Below the pieces are notes generated by a model. That model saw only the letters and a program-made list of their open reading frames with translations. It made no database searches and had not been told where the DNA came from. A DNA stretch of 64,000 nt, taken from the NCBI RefSeq assembly GCF_004296935.1, contig NZ_SCVH01000073.1, positions 1 to 64,000 of the forward strand. Reading direction: 5' to 3'. The position numbers and the translations under genes are program-made. Source of the stretch: Reyranella sp. GTDB taxonomy: Bacteria; Pseudomonadota; Alphaproteobacteria; Reyranellales; Reyranellaceae. This document shows, piece by piece, positions 44,833 to 52,685 of the stretch. Numbering within the stretch: the first letter of the stretch is position 1; every line of letters starts with the position of its first letter.

Positions 44833-45609
44833 TCAGATTTCGCCGAAATCGCCGCCGCGGCCCTTGCCGGCGGCGAAGCGGGCGGCGCCCTTGCGCGATT
44901 CCGCCTGCAACGCCGGCATGCCGTGCCGAGCCTCGTTGACCAGCGCCGCCGGAACGTCGAGCCCCCACTGGTCGTAAGACGAGCGGCGGTCGGAGCGCAG
45001 GCAGGTCTGGGGAAATTTTCCGAGCTGTTCGGCCAGGGTCTTGGCTTCCGCGAGCGCCTGGCCTTGTGGCACCAGCCGGTTGGCCAGTCCCCAGTCGACG
45101 GCCTCACGGGCGCCGACCTCGCGCCCGGTCAGGATCATGTCGAGGGCGCGGCTATGACCGATCAGACGCGGCAGCCGCACGGTGCCACCGTCGATCAGGG
45201 GCACGCCCCAGCGCCGGCAGAACACGCCGAACCTGGCGCTCTCGGACGCCACGCGCATGTCGCACCAAAGGGCCAGCTCGAGGCCGCCTGCCACGGCGTA
45301 GCCTTCGACGGCGGCAATCACCGGCTTGGAGAGCAGATGGCGCGTCGGGCCCATCGGGCCGGGACCGGCGGGATCGTGCAGCGACGGGCCTTCGCGGCCG
45401 GCCGCCACCTTGAGATCGTAACCGGCGCAGAAAGTGCCGCCGCGGCCGGTCAGGATCGCGACCGATTGCGTGTCGTCGGCATCGAAGGCCAGGAACGCCT
45501 CGCGCAGCAGGATGGCCGTCTCGGGATCGACGGCGTTGCGCGCCTCGGCGAAGCGGTCGATCGAGACGATCGTGGTCGACCCTTCCTTCTCGATCGCGAC
45601 CTTGGCCAT
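44833..45609 (-). CDS. Enoyl-CoA hydratase/isomerase family protein
   Basis: A 258-residue crotonase-fold protein. TTIVSIDRFAEARNAVDPE is the N-terminal strand, RGGTFCAGYDLKVAAG the first oxyanion loop, and KPVIAAVEGYAVAGGLELALWCDMRV the second. FGVFCRRWGVPLIDGGTVRL is shared almost exactly with the crotonase at 42217-42984, so the two are paralogues in convergent operons. The ATG at 45609 has GAGGGG upstream. It lies 11 bases after the MaoC gene and two before the PhyH start. Substrate unknown. Confidence 0.92.
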   Translation of the reverse strand: MAKVAIEKEGSTTIVSIDRFAEARNAVDPETAILLREAFLAFDADDTQSVAILTGRGGTFCAGYDLKVAAGREGPSLHDPAGPGPMGPTRHLLSKPVIAAVEGYAVAGGLELALWCDMRVASESARFGVFCRRWGVPLIDGGTVRLPRLIGHSRALDMILTGREVGAREAVDWGLANRLVPQGQALAEAKTLAEQLGKFPQTCLRSDRRSSYDQWGLDVPAALVNEARHGMPALQAESRKGAARFAAGKGRGGDFGEI

Positions 45610-45620
45610 CTCAGCGCCCC

Positions 45621-46079
45621 TCACCGGCCCTGCATCATGCGCAGCGGCGTATAGATCAGCACCGTCTCGCCCTTCTGGTTCTTGACCAGGTTGGTGGTGC
45701 GCACGAGCGCACGCGACGGATCCTTCGAGGTCGGCTTGATCTCGGTCACCTCGATCTCGACGTGGATCGTGTCGTTCACATAGGTCGGGCCCTTGATGTC
45801 GAAGCCCATCGACAGGAACGCAAGCCCCGAGCCCTGAAGGGTGGTCGGGATCACGAGCCCCTCGGCCATGGAATAGACCAGCGCACCGGGCACCGGATGG
45901 CCGCCGCGCATCGGTGCATGGCTCTTGATGTATTCCCTGTTGGTGAACAGCTCTTCGGAAAAGCCGCAAAGCGTTACGAAACTGAGGAGGTCGGCCTCGA
46001 AAAGGGTGCGGCCATAAGTAGTGAACCGGTCGCCGATCTTGAGGTCGCGCCAGTTCCAGCCTTCACCCAGCTGCTTCAT
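45621..46079 (-). CDS. MaoC-like hotdog-fold dehydratase
   Basis: A 152-residue MaoC family protein, probably an (R)-specific enoyl-CoA hydratase. IGDRFTTYGRTLFEADLLSFVTLCG is the usual N-terminal strand-helix unit; PVPGALVYSMAEGLVIPTTL and FDIKGPTYVNDTIHVEIEVTEI form the hot-dog core. The exact catalytic D-x4-H motif is not clear: Asp at EADLLSF is present but the expected His is not obvious, so hydratase activity is not certain. It follows the zinc-finger gene by nine bases, with AGGAG before the ATG. Confidence 0.88.
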   Translation of the reverse strand: MKQLGEGWNWRDLKIGDRFTTYGRTLFEADLLSFVTLCGFSEELFTNREYIKSHAPMRGGHPVPGALVYSMAEGLVIPTTLQGSGLAFLSMGFDIKGPTYVNDTIHVEIEVTEIKPTSKDPSRALVRTTNLVKNQKGETVLIYTPLRMMQGR

Positions 46080-46088
46080 TGGCCACTC

Positions 46089-46271
46089 CTAGTGGTGGGC
46101 GCCGACGTGTGCGCCCTCGCGCAACTTGTACAGCCTGCTGCAGTAGGGGCACTCGACATGCCCTTCCGGTCCCAGGTTGAGGTAGACCTTGGGGTGTCCC
46201 AACGCGCCGCCGCCGCCATCGCAGGCGACGTGGTCGGTATCGACAGTGATGACTTCAAAAGGCTCGGTCAC
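46089..46271 (-). CDS. zf-CHCC zinc-finger protein (NDUFS6-like)
   Basis: A 60-residue protein of the zf-CHCC family, related to the mitochondrial complex I subunit NDUFS6. Zinc ligands are DTDHVACDGGG (Cys and possibly the preceding His) and the later HVECPYCSRLYKL (Cys-x2-Cys). The conserved GHPKVYLNL fits the family. A TTG ten codons upstream is possible, but GTG at 46271 has GGAGCGAAATC at proper spacing and gives normal length. In alphaproteobacteria this is usually an isolated gene; here it heads the operon with MaoC, crotonase and PhyH. Confidence 0.9.
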   Translation of the reverse strand: MTEPFEVITVDTDHVACDGGGGALGHPKVYLNLGPEGHVECPYCSRLYKLREGAHVGAHH

Positions 46272-46356
46272 GATTTCGCTCCATCTTGCGCCGACGGACA
46301 ATAGCGGCCGTCTTCGCCCGGGTCATTCTCGCGCCGTCCGGCCGGAGGCCGGTCAG

Positions 46357-46674
46357 CTACTTGCTGCAGCGAATGACGACCGAGGCCGGACCGCGCACTT
46401 CGCTCATGTCACCGCGCGTCGGCATGTTCTCCATCTTCAGGACGGTATAGTCACCGCTGGTCTTGCCGCACAAGGCAACCGCGCGAGACTGGCAACCGCC
46501 GGGTGTCTGGCAGCTGATGGAAAGGGCCGGTTGGCCGTCCGACCATGTGACGGTCGACGCCTGGCTTTCCGTTCCGGGATCGTTGCCCAGCGTCCCCTTG
46601 CCAACGCCGCATGCCGCAACAAGACCTGCGATGCCCATGCCGAGCATCCAGCGAACCGTCGATCGCAAGGTCAT
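46357..46674 (-). CDS. Small lipoprotein, unknown function
   Basis: A 105-residue lipoprotein. The signal MTLRSTVRWMLGMGIAGLVAACG ends in an LVAAC lipobox (Cys22). The mature part has four further Cys, with paired-looking spacing (SISCQTPGGCQSRAVALCG and a final VVIRCSK), suggesting disulfides. No family recognised. GGGGGACGGG lies directly before the ATG at 46674. A short GC hairpin (CCGGCC-TCC-GGCCGG, about 46335-46350) follows the stop but has no T-tract. It is divergent from the small exported protein gene at 46813. Confidence 0.8.
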   Translation of the reverse strand: MTLRSTVRWMLGMGIAGLVAACGVGKGTLGNDPGTESQASTVTWSDGQPALSISCQTPGGCQSRAVALCGKTSGDYTVLKMENMPTRGDMSEVRGPASVVIRCSK

Positions 46675-46812
46675 CCCGTCCCCCGTTTTTGCCAGCCTGT
46701 GACTGGGTACGCGACAGTACATCGCTGCCAGCCACGCGTGCAAGGCAGGGAGGTTCCATCGGCACAAGTGCGCTGTCGCCCATGGCTCCCGCGCCGAGTA
46801 TAATTTTGCGTC

Positions 46813-47127
46813 ATGGCACAGCTCTCCTCGCGCCCGCCGAAGACGCGGCGCATTCGCACGATCGCCCTGCTCGGTATCGCCGCCGCCTTGTCGTCGCCGG
46901 GCAGCGCCGGCGGGCAACAGACGAATGAGCAGTTGGCCGCCCGCTGCAACGAGCTTGGCGCCATCTACGACAGGTACGGAACACGCCGCGGCGAGGGCTC
47001 CGGCGGGCCGGACATGATCCGCATGGGCGCCGGCATCGATTGCCAGAAGGGCCGCTATCAGCAGGGTATCAAGGCTCTGGAGGATCTTCTCCAGCGCAAC
47101 AGGATCTCCTACCCGCCGGCGAGTTGA
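46813..47127 (+). CDS. Small exported protein, unknown function
   Basis: A 104-residue protein with a basic N-terminus and Sec signal (RRIRTIALLGIAAALSSPGSAGG) and a short mature part containing two Cys (AARCNELGAIYDRY and GIDCQKGRYQQGIKALEDLL) that could form a disulfide. The C-terminal helix resembles a single TPR half. No family recognised. It ends three bases before the convergent exported protein gene. Confidence 0.72.
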   Translation: MAQLSSRPPKTRRIRTIALLGIAAALSSPGSAGGQQTNEQLAARCNELGAIYDRYGTRRGEGSGGPDMIRMGAGIDCQKGRYQQGIKALEDLLQRNRISYPPAS

Positions 47128-47130
47128 CGA

Positions 47131-47655
47131 TTACTTCCCCTTCAGCTTGAAGTCGCGCCACAGAACGATGCCCGTGGCATTGTCCAGGGTCGTACCGTCG
47201 AGTTGCTTCCTGAATTCGTGCGCCGTCGGCCGCCAGATGAGCGCGCTTTCGCCGCTCGCGCCGGCAAAGCGGCCGGTGCCACCCGTCAGCTTGAAGGTGC
47301 CGCGGCAGCCGATCAGTTCGTAGCCGGCGCAGTCCCAGTCGCCCCAGGCCGTGGCGCCGTCATGTGCCGTGAAGGTGCAAGCGCCCGAGGCGCTGGTCTG
47401 GCGAGTCCGCTGATCGATTCGCGCCGAGCTGGCGCAGCTCACGCGGCCACCATGCTGCGGTCCCTCGTCGGTCTCCACGAAGTAGGGCCCGGCGAGGGTG
47501 GCGACCACCATGACCTGCTTCTCCGCCGACCGCACGATGGTGCCGTTCGCCGTCACCACGGCGAAGGCATTGAAGGTCTGGACGTCGTCCTGAGCGACTG
47601 CAGGGATGGCGGCGGCAAGGACAATGACGGCGCTCGCGAGGGCGCGACTGAACAT
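47131..47655 (-). CDS. Exported beta-rich protein, unknown function
   Basis: About 174 residues with a clear signal peptide (MFSRALASAVIVLAAAIPAVAQ). The mature region is beta-rich with four Cys (VSCASSARID, ACTFTAHD, DWDCAGYELIGCRG) and a C-terminal GTFKLTGGTGRFAGASGES motif, as seen in small alphaproteobacterial periplasmic beta-barrel proteins of the allene-oxide-cyclase-like/DUF type. ATG at 47661 sits too close to GGAG; ATG at 47655 has eight-base spacing. It follows another exported protein gene by 14 bases. Confidence 0.8.
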   Translation of the reverse strand: MFSRALASAVIVLAAAIPAVAQDDVQTFNAFAVVTANGTIVRSAEKQVMVVATLAGPYFVETDEGPQHGGRVSCASSARIDQRTRQTSASGACTFTAHDGATAWGDWDCAGYELIGCRGTFKLTGGTGRFAGASGESALIWRPTAHEFRKQLDGTTLDNATGIVLWRDFKLKGK

Positions 47656-47669
47656 GATCATGGCTCCGC

Positions 47670-48125
47670 TCACTTGAAATCGATGATGACGGCGTCGGCG
47701 CCGAGCGATACGGCCAGACCCTGACGGCGAGTCCGCAGGTCGATCATCACCCCGTTGGGGTTCTCCAGCCACATCTCGCCGCTGCCCTTGTCGCCGGCCG
47801 CGGCCCCGTAGCGCGCCTGACCGTAGGCGCCGGGAAACTGGCGCAGTTCCTTGAGATTGTAGACGTCGCCCGAGGCCTCCATCTTGGAGATGCCGAAGCC
47901 GCCGACGCCCAGTCCGCCGACCGAGAAGCGATAGCTCCTGCCTTGGAAGTGCAGCGTCCCGCTGCCGACGTTGCCGCTGCCGATGAAGGCCACCTGGACC
48001 TGCTCGATGTAGACCGTTCCCGACTTGACCCGCTGCTGGGCAGCCACCGGTGCTGCAGTCACCGCTCCGGCAATTCCAACCAGCGCCTGCCGGCGACCCA
48101 GCAACCGCACTTTCATCCCGCTCAT
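47670..48125 (-). CDS. Exported protein with possible Tat signal, unknown function
   Basis: A 151-residue protein. LLGRRQALVGIAGAVTAAPVAAQ is a signal peptide with a twin-arginine-like LGRRQAL. The mature part is Gly-rich and beta-like (VAFIGSGNVGSGTLHFQGRS, VGGLGVGGFGISKMEASGDV, LAVSLGADAVIIDFK). It loosely recalls DUF1134/EipA or Ysc84-type lipid-facing proteins, but the match is too weak to assign. It lies between the RidA-like gene (13 bases upstream) and the exported protein at 47131, in one minus-strand operon. Confidence 0.78.
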   Translation of the reverse strand: MSGMKVRLLGRRQALVGIAGAVTAAPVAAQQRVKSGTVYIEQVQVAFIGSGNVGSGTLHFQGRSYRFSVGGLGVGGFGISKMEASGDVYNLKELRQFPGAYGQARYGAAAGDKGSGEMWLENPNGVMIDLRTRRQGLAVSLGADAVIIDFK

Positions 48126-48138
48126 GCAATTCCCCCGA

Positions 48139-48519
48139 TCAACGTTCGACGACGGCCGTGGCCTCGATCTCGACCAGAAGTCCCGGCACGGCCAGCGCCG
48201 TCACACCGACCAGCGTCGACGTCACGACCGCCCCCTTGAGGGCCTTGCCCAACGCCGTGCTGACGGCTGCCATGTCGCGGATGTCCGTGACATAGATCGT
48301 CGTGCGCGCGAGATCGGCCAGGCGGGCGCCGGCGGACTTCAGGCCGGCTTCGATCTTGCGCATGGTGATCGCCGTCTGTTCGGCGGCACTCTTGCCCTGC
48401 ACCCGCCCCTTGGAGTCGAGCGAAGTCGTTCCCGAGACGAACACGAACGGCCCGCTCCTGATGGTACGGACGTAAAACCCCGCGACTTCGGTACCGTCGG
48501 GGAAAAGCTTCTTGGCCAT
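48139..48519 (-). CDS. RidA family protein
   Basis: A 126-residue protein of the RidA/YjgF family: VRTIRSGPFVFVSGTTSLDS near the N-terminus, AAEQTAITMRKIEAGLKSAG, TTIYVTDIRDMAAVSTALGK and a final VPGLLVEIEATAVVER. The Arg of classic RidA deaminases that holds the substrate carboxylate is not evident in the usual IEA-x-A context (IEATAVVER retains Glu). It is therefore probably one of the Rid1-7 subfamilies rather than archetypal RidA. GGTGGAG precedes the ATG. Divergent SDR gene 72 bases away. Confidence 0.92.
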   Translation of the reverse strand: MAKKLFPDGTEVAGFYVRTIRSGPFVFVSGTTSLDSKGRVQGKSAAEQTAITMRKIEAGLKSAGARLADLARTTIYVTDIRDMAAVSTALGKALKGAVVTSTLVGVTALAVPGLLVEIEATAVVER

Positions 48520-48591
48520 GACTCACTCCACCTTTCGATGCGCTATGGTCGGCAATGTAACGGTCAGCTGGTACCGCGCAAAGGAGAAGGC

Positions 48592-49401
48592 ATGTCCCTG
48601 GATCGCTATCGCACCGCCGTGGTGACGGGGGCGAGCCGCGGCATCGGCGCCGCGACCGTCCGGCAGCTCAGGATCAGCGGCATCGACGTCTACGCCGTCG
48701 CGCGGTCTGCCGACGATCTGACCAGCCTGGCGCAGGAAACCGGCTGCCGGCCGCTCGCCCTGGACATCTCCCATCGCGACGCCGTGCTGTCGGCGCTGGG
48801 TTCGCTCGACGTCGACATCCTGGTCAACAACGCCTCGGCCTTCGCGCGGTCGACCGTCTCGTGGGAAGCAGCACCCGACGACATCGACGCGCTGATGGAC
48901 GTCAACCTGCGGGGTACGCTCAACTGCCTCGCCGCCATGGTCCCCGGCATGAAGGCGCGCGGGCTCGGCCATGTCGTCAATCTGAGCTCGATGGCAGCCA
49001 CCTGGGCGATCCCCGGCATGCCGGTCTACGCCATGACCAAGGCGGCGCTGCACAACCTCAGCCAGACGCTCCGGCTAGACCTGCACGGCTCGGGCGTGCG
49101 CGTGAGCGAAATCGCACCGGGCCGGGTCGAGACCGGTGCGCACCTCGCCATGCTCGACGACCGCGAGGAAGGCCGTCGACGCTTCTACGAAGGCTACGAA
49201 AGCCTGCTGGCCGAGGATATCGCCGAGGCCATCATGTTCGTGCTGGGCTCGCCACAACGCATGGACGTGAGCTTCATGGAGATCGTACCGACGGACCAAT
49301 CGTACGGCGGCTCGCAATTCCATCGCAGGGGGGGGTCTGATAGACATGCCGCCTGCACCAAACCGGACATGATCCCGAAGAATCTCGCCGGCTCTGACTA
49401 G
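48592..49401 (+). CDS. Short-chain dehydrogenase/reductase, extended C-terminus
   Basis: A 269-residue SDR. TAVVTGASRGIGAATVRQL is the cofactor motif (TGxxxGIG), DILVNNASAF the NNA-type motif, VVNLSSMAATWAIPGMPVYAMTKAA holds the catalytic Ser and YxxxK (Tyr-Ala-Met-Thr-Lys). It is NAD(P)-dependent with unknown substrate; similarity to L-allo-threonine/YdfG-type SDRs is likely. The last 24 or so residues follow a run of eight G (49327-49334). One extra G would give a stop almost at once, so the tail may be the product of a frameshift or sequencing error. The TAG stop is part of a CTAG shared with the convergent gene. Confidence 0.92.
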   Translation: MSLDRYRTAVVTGASRGIGAATVRQLRISGIDVYAVARSADDLTSLAQETGCRPLALDISHRDAVLSALGSLDVDILVNNASAFARSTVSWEAAPDDIDALMDVNLRGTLNCLAAMVPGMKARGLGHVVNLSSMAATWAIPGMPVYAMTKAALHNLSQTLRLDLHGSGVRVSEIAPGRVETGAHLAMLDDREEGRRRFYEGYESLLAEDIAEAIMFVLGSPQRMDVSFMEIVPTDQSYGGSQFHRRGGSDRHAACTKPDMIPKNLAGSD

Positions 49402-50402
49402 GAGTCGGCGGAGAAGCCGATCTTCTTCACGATCGGTCCCCAGCGGTCGTAGCTCTCCTTGAGGAGCGTCGCGAGTTCCTGCGGCGTCGACGACTTGGCC
49501 TCGAGGCCCATCACGGCGAGGCCATCGACCACGTCCTTCTTGGCGAGCGCCGCGCGTATCGCCTCGTTGGCGCGCATCACGACCGGCGCTGGCGTGCCGC
49601 CCGGGGCGAAGAAGCCGAACCACTCGGAGAAGACGAGGTCCTTGTAGCCCTGCTCGGCGAAGGTCGGGACATTGGGCGCGAAGCGGCTGCGCGTGGCGCC
49701 GGAGACGCCGAGGAAGCGGATCTTGCCGGCGTTGGCCTGCTGCGTGAACTCGCCGATCGGCGCCGACACCGCCTGGATCTGGCCCGCGACCAGGTCTGCC
49801 ACGGCGGGCGCCGAGCCGCGATAGGACACGTGCTTCAGTTCGACGCCGCCGGCCTGCCCCAGCAGCACGCCGATGAAGTGCGGAACGGAGCCGGCTGCCG
49901 GCGAGCCATAATTGGCCTTGTCGGGGTTGGCCTTGCACCAGGCGAGGAAGCCCTTGATGTCCTTGACACTGTCGGGCACCGCGGGACCGACGCAGAAGCC
50001 GAAATCGAAGACGCAGCCGAGCGACACCGCAGTGACATCGGTGAAGGCGTTGTAGGCGAGCTTCTTGTAGATGTGCGGGTAGATCATCAGCATCGAGGCC
50101 GGCGTCAGCAGCAGGACGCTGCCATCGGTCGCAGCGCCCTTCATGCCCTGCACGGCGATCTGGCCGCCCGCCCCCGGCTTGTTCTCGACCAGTGCGGTCT
50201 TGGCATAGCCGCCGCGCAGATGCTCGGCGACGCGACGGCTGAGCGTGTCGGTCGTGCCGCCCGGCGGGAAGCCGGTGACGATCTTGACGACATCGAGCGG
50301 CTGGGTGCCCTGTGCACCGGCGCGGCCCGATACGCCGAAGGCGGCGAGTGCGGCAGCAGCAGCCGAACGGCGGACGAAAGTACGACGATTGGGTGACGAC
50401 AT
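49398..50402 (-). CDS. Bug-type tripartite tricarboxylate transporter binding protein
   Basis: A 334-residue periplasmic binding protein of the TctC/Bug family. The twin-arginine-like signal [20 protein letters not shown] is followed by the Bug opening [58 protein letters not shown] and [20 protein letters not shown]. These proteins bind carboxylates for TctAB permeases. No tctA or tctB is near, so it is an orphan as is common in Reyranella- and Bordetella-like genomes. GGAGG precedes the ATG. Confidence 0.95.
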   Translation of the reverse strand: MSSPNRRTFVRRSAAAAALAAFGVSGRAGAQGTQPLDVVKIVTGFPPGGTTDTLSRRVAEHLRGGYAKTALVENKPGAGGQIAVQGMKGAATDGSVLLLTPASMLMIYPHIYKKLAYNAFTDVTAVSLGCVFDFGFCVGPAVPDSVKDIKGFLAWCKANPDKANYGSPAAGSVPHFIGVLLGQAGGVELKHVSYRGSAPAVADLVAGQIQAVSAPIGEFTQQANAGKIRFLGVSGATRSRFAPNVPTFAEQGYKDLVFSEWFGFFAPGGTPAPVVMRANEAIRAALAKKDVVDGLAVMGLEAKSSTPQELATLLKESYDRWGPIVKKIGFSADS

Positions 50403-50564
50403 GGTGGTTTCCTCCCATTTTGTGGCACTTTTATAGCCATTTTGGCGGCGAAAGGCATCTTGCGGAATCATGGAAAGATCGGCAAATCACGGCACTCGGC
50501 GGGTTGGAGACAAGACCGGCCGGTTGCCGCGCCATCGCAAGACTTCCAGGGGATGAGAGACCGA

Positions 50565-51149
50565 ATGACGTCGTCCACGACAACGCCCGAACTCCCGAAA
50601 GCCCCCCGGTCGCCCGGAGGCCTTCGGCCCTTGCCCCGCTTCATCTTCGCCTCGCGCTGGCTGCAGGTGCCGCTCTATCTCGGCCTCATCGTCGCACAGG
50701 CCGTGTATGTGATCCTTTTCCTCAAGGAACTGTGGCACCTGGTGCTCAACAGCTTCGCGGCCACCGAGCAACAGATCATGTTGATCGTCCTCGGCCTGAT
50801 CGACGTGGTCATGATTTCCAACCTGCTGGTCATGGTGATCGTCGGTGGCTACGAGACGTTCGTCTCGCGCATGCAGCTCGAAAACCATCCCGACCAGCCG
50901 GAGTGGCTGAGCCACGTCAACGCCAGCGTCCTGAAGGTCAAGCTGGCGATGGCGATCATCGGCATTTCCTCGATCCATCTGCTGCGGACCTTCATCGAGG
51001 CAGGCGCGCTGGGCACGCCCACGGCCACCTTCACCGAGGCCGGCGTCATGTGGCAGGTGATCATCCACGCCCTGTTCGTCCTGTCGGCCCTCGGCATCGC
51101 TGCCGTCGACCGGCTGACCGGGCCAGTCCATTCGGTCCATGCCGCATAG
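50565..51149 (+). CDS. YqhA/UPF0114 family membrane protein
   Basis: A 194-residue membrane protein of the UPF0114 (TIGR00645) family. [20 protein letters not shown] is the family signature; further helices are [47 protein letters not shown] and the late [49 protein letters not shown] is also typical. Function unknown. ATG at 50565 is preferred; one at 50553 lies directly on the AGGGG. The tRNA gene follows 86 bases downstream. Confidence 0.93.
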   Translation: MTSSTTTPELPKAPRSPGGLRPLPRFIFASRWLQVPLYLGLIVAQAVYVILFLKELWHLVLNSFAATEQQIMLIVLGLIDVVMISNLLVMVIVGGYETFVSRMQLENHPDQPEWLSHVNASVLKVKLAMAIIGISSIHLLRTFIEAGALGTPTATFTEAGVMWQVIIHALFVLSALGIAAVDRLTGPVHSVHAA

Positions 51150-51235
51150 GCCCGCGGATCGAGCGCACAGGCACCGGATTCGCGGACCCCGCCGCGTTGC
51201 ACCCCCCGGCCCCCTCCGCTATGGTCCGCCGCGCT

Positions 51236-51312
<77 letters not shown>

Positions 51313-51358
51313 AGCTATCTGCGACTTGGACTTCGGAACGAGCGTGAGCACTCCGCCA

Positions 51359-51715
51359 ATGAAATCACTGAAGCCGTCGATGCGAGTCGTCATGGCCGTC
51401 TTCGCATTGTCCCTGAGCGCTTGCAGCCGCGACTATATCTTTGAAGGCAACGAGTACAGCAATCCGATGACGGTCAACCGTATCAAGCGTCTTTACGAAG
51501 CCAGGGACGCCTGTCTTGCCAAGAATGCCGTCCCGGCCGACGCCACCAACTCGGACGTCGCCAGCATCGCCAAGGCCGTCTCCCTGTCCTGCGCGCCCGA
51601 GACCGACCGGCTCATCATCGCCAGCAATCCCGATCGGGATCCGAAGGTCGCCATGGCGATCCGCAACGACACGGACCAGCGTGCCACGCTGTATGTCATG
51701 AGGGCGCAGCGTTGA
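51359..51715 (+). CDS. Small lipoprotein, first of a tandem pair
   Basis: A 118-residue lipoprotein: signal peptide MRVVMAVFALSLSAC with an SLSAC lipobox. The mature part shows YSNPMTVNRIKRLYEARDAC, LAKNAVPADATNSDVASIAK and AVSLSCAPETDRLI, with two Cys spaced as in its neighbour. ATG at 51359 is chosen; GTG at 51344 has a better GGAACGA and is possible. It begins 46 bases after the tRNA. The next gene overlaps it and encodes a paralogue. No known family. Confidence 0.8.
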   Translation: MKSLKPSMRVVMAVFALSLSACSRDYIFEGNEYSNPMTVNRIKRLYEARDACLAKNAVPADATNSDVASIAKAVSLSCAPETDRLIIASNPDRDPKVAMAIRNDTDQRATLYVMRAQR

Positions 51716-52077
51716 TTTTCCTGCAACAAATGGCCCGAACCGGCCTGGTGCTCGCGGCTCTGTCGCTGGGTGCCTGCAATACGCCCGCCCTGTTCAAGGC
51801 CGGCGGGTACAGCAACCCGAGGGTGGCTGCGAGAGTCGAGCGGGCGTATGAGGCCAGAGACGCCTGCCTCTCGAAGAATGCCGCGCCGACAAGCGGCGAG
51901 CCGGATGTTGCCAACGTTGCCAGGGCCGTTTCCCTGTCGTGCATGCCCGAGACCAACCAGCTCATCGCCGTGACCAACCCCTACCAGGATCCCAAGGTGA
52001 CGGCGGCGATCATGGCGGACAACGACGCCAAGGCCCTGCGCTACGTCAGGCTGGCCCGCGGCGAGGGTTCGAACTGA
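51712..52077 (+). CDS. Small lipoprotein, second of a tandem pair
   Basis: A 121-residue lipoprotein: MARTGLVLAALSLGAC with an SLGAC lipobox. The mature part (YSNPRVAARVERAYEARDAC, LSKNAAPTSGEPDVANVAR, AVSLSCMPETNQLI, NPYQDPKVTAAI) matches its upstream neighbour position by position, at about half of the residues, so the pair arose by tandem duplication. TTG at 51712 overlaps the preceding TGA and has GAGGG at good spacing; ATG at 51730 is the alternative. Its 3' end overlaps the convergent membrane protein gene by 32 bases. Confidence 0.8.
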   Translation: MIFLQQMARTGLVLAALSLGACNTPALFKAGGYSNPRVAARVERAYEARDACLSKNAAPTSGEPDVANVARAVSLSCMPETNQLIAVTNPYQDPKVTAAIMADNDAKALRYVRLARGEGSN

Positions 52078-52423
52078 GCGGCGACATCGCGCGGGCGACA
52101 GCCTGCGAGATTTCGTTGCCTGCACCGTCCGGAGAATAGACTGCACCGAGTTGCCGACGGCACTCGCTTGTCAGCTGGTTGGTGCGCTGCTCGCCACAGG
52201 GTTTCCGGCGTTCGATATGCGCCGCGCAGAAGTAGAAGGCCAGGCCGCCCACAATCCAGACGAAGACCGACACATCGACGGCGTGATCGAACACACGGTC
52301 GATCTCGCGCGCCTCGCCGTTCGGCGCCGACAGCGACACCATGAAGCGAAGAACCATGATGCTGAGCGGCAAGGTGGCCGCCCCGCAGGCCAGGTAGACG
52401 AGCGTGAGGTCTCCGAGTGTCAT
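52046..52423 (-). CDS. Small two-helix membrane protein
   Basis: About 125 residues with two hydrophobic helices (LTLVYLACGAATLPLSIMVL and AVDVSVFVWIVGGLAFYFCA) joined by a charged segment (APNGEAREIDRVFDH). The remaining C-terminal half is polar and may be less conserved, since it overlaps the convergent lipoprotein gene by 32 bases. The ATG overlaps the stop of the upstream 85-residue gene (ATGA). No family recognised. It could be the last gene of the cyclase transcript. Confidence 0.6.
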   Translation of the reverse strand: MTLGDLTLVYLACGAATLPLSIMVLRFMVSLSAPNGEAREIDRVFDHAVDVSVFVWIVGGLAFYFCAAHIERRKPCGEQRTNQLTSECRRQLGAVYSPDGAGNEISQAVARAMSPLSSNPRRGPA

Positions 52424-52677
52424 CCGGGCCGCTTTCCGGGCTCCTCAAGGCGTGCCCGATCGATGGCGTCGAGAATCTCGGTCAGGCCGTTCCAGTAGAC
52501 CACGCCCTGCTTGGCCAATTCGTCTCTTACGGTGCGGATCAGCCCCGCCTTTCTGATCAGAAGATCGGCAAGGTCCATCTTGGCGGACTGGTTTGGCACG
52601 AATTGGTCTCCCGGCTGCTCTCGTCGCATCGCCAACAGTGCGCGAACGTCCGGCGCTCGACAAGAGCGGTGCGTCAC
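52420..52677 (-). CDS. Small soluble protein, unknown function
   Basis: About 85 residues with a GTG start at 52677 and AGGGG six bases upstream, the latter overlapping the cyclase stop. The likely core is MDLADLLIRKAGLIRTVRDE through GVVYWNGLTEILDAIDRARL, predicted helical. No known family. Its tight position (eight bases after the cyclase stop, ATGA overlap with the next gene) supports translation. An internal ATG at MDLADLL could be the real start. Confidence 0.5.
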   Translation of the reverse strand: MTHRSCRAPDVRALLAMRREQPGDQFVPNQSAKMDLADLLIRKAGLIRTVRDELAKQGVVYWNGLTEILDAIDRARLEEPGKRPG

Positions 52678-52685
52678 GATGGCCC

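Noticed and set aside
46335..46350. GC-rich hairpin after the small lipoprotein as an intrinsic terminator
   Set aside because: Short stem without a following T-run on the transcribed strand.
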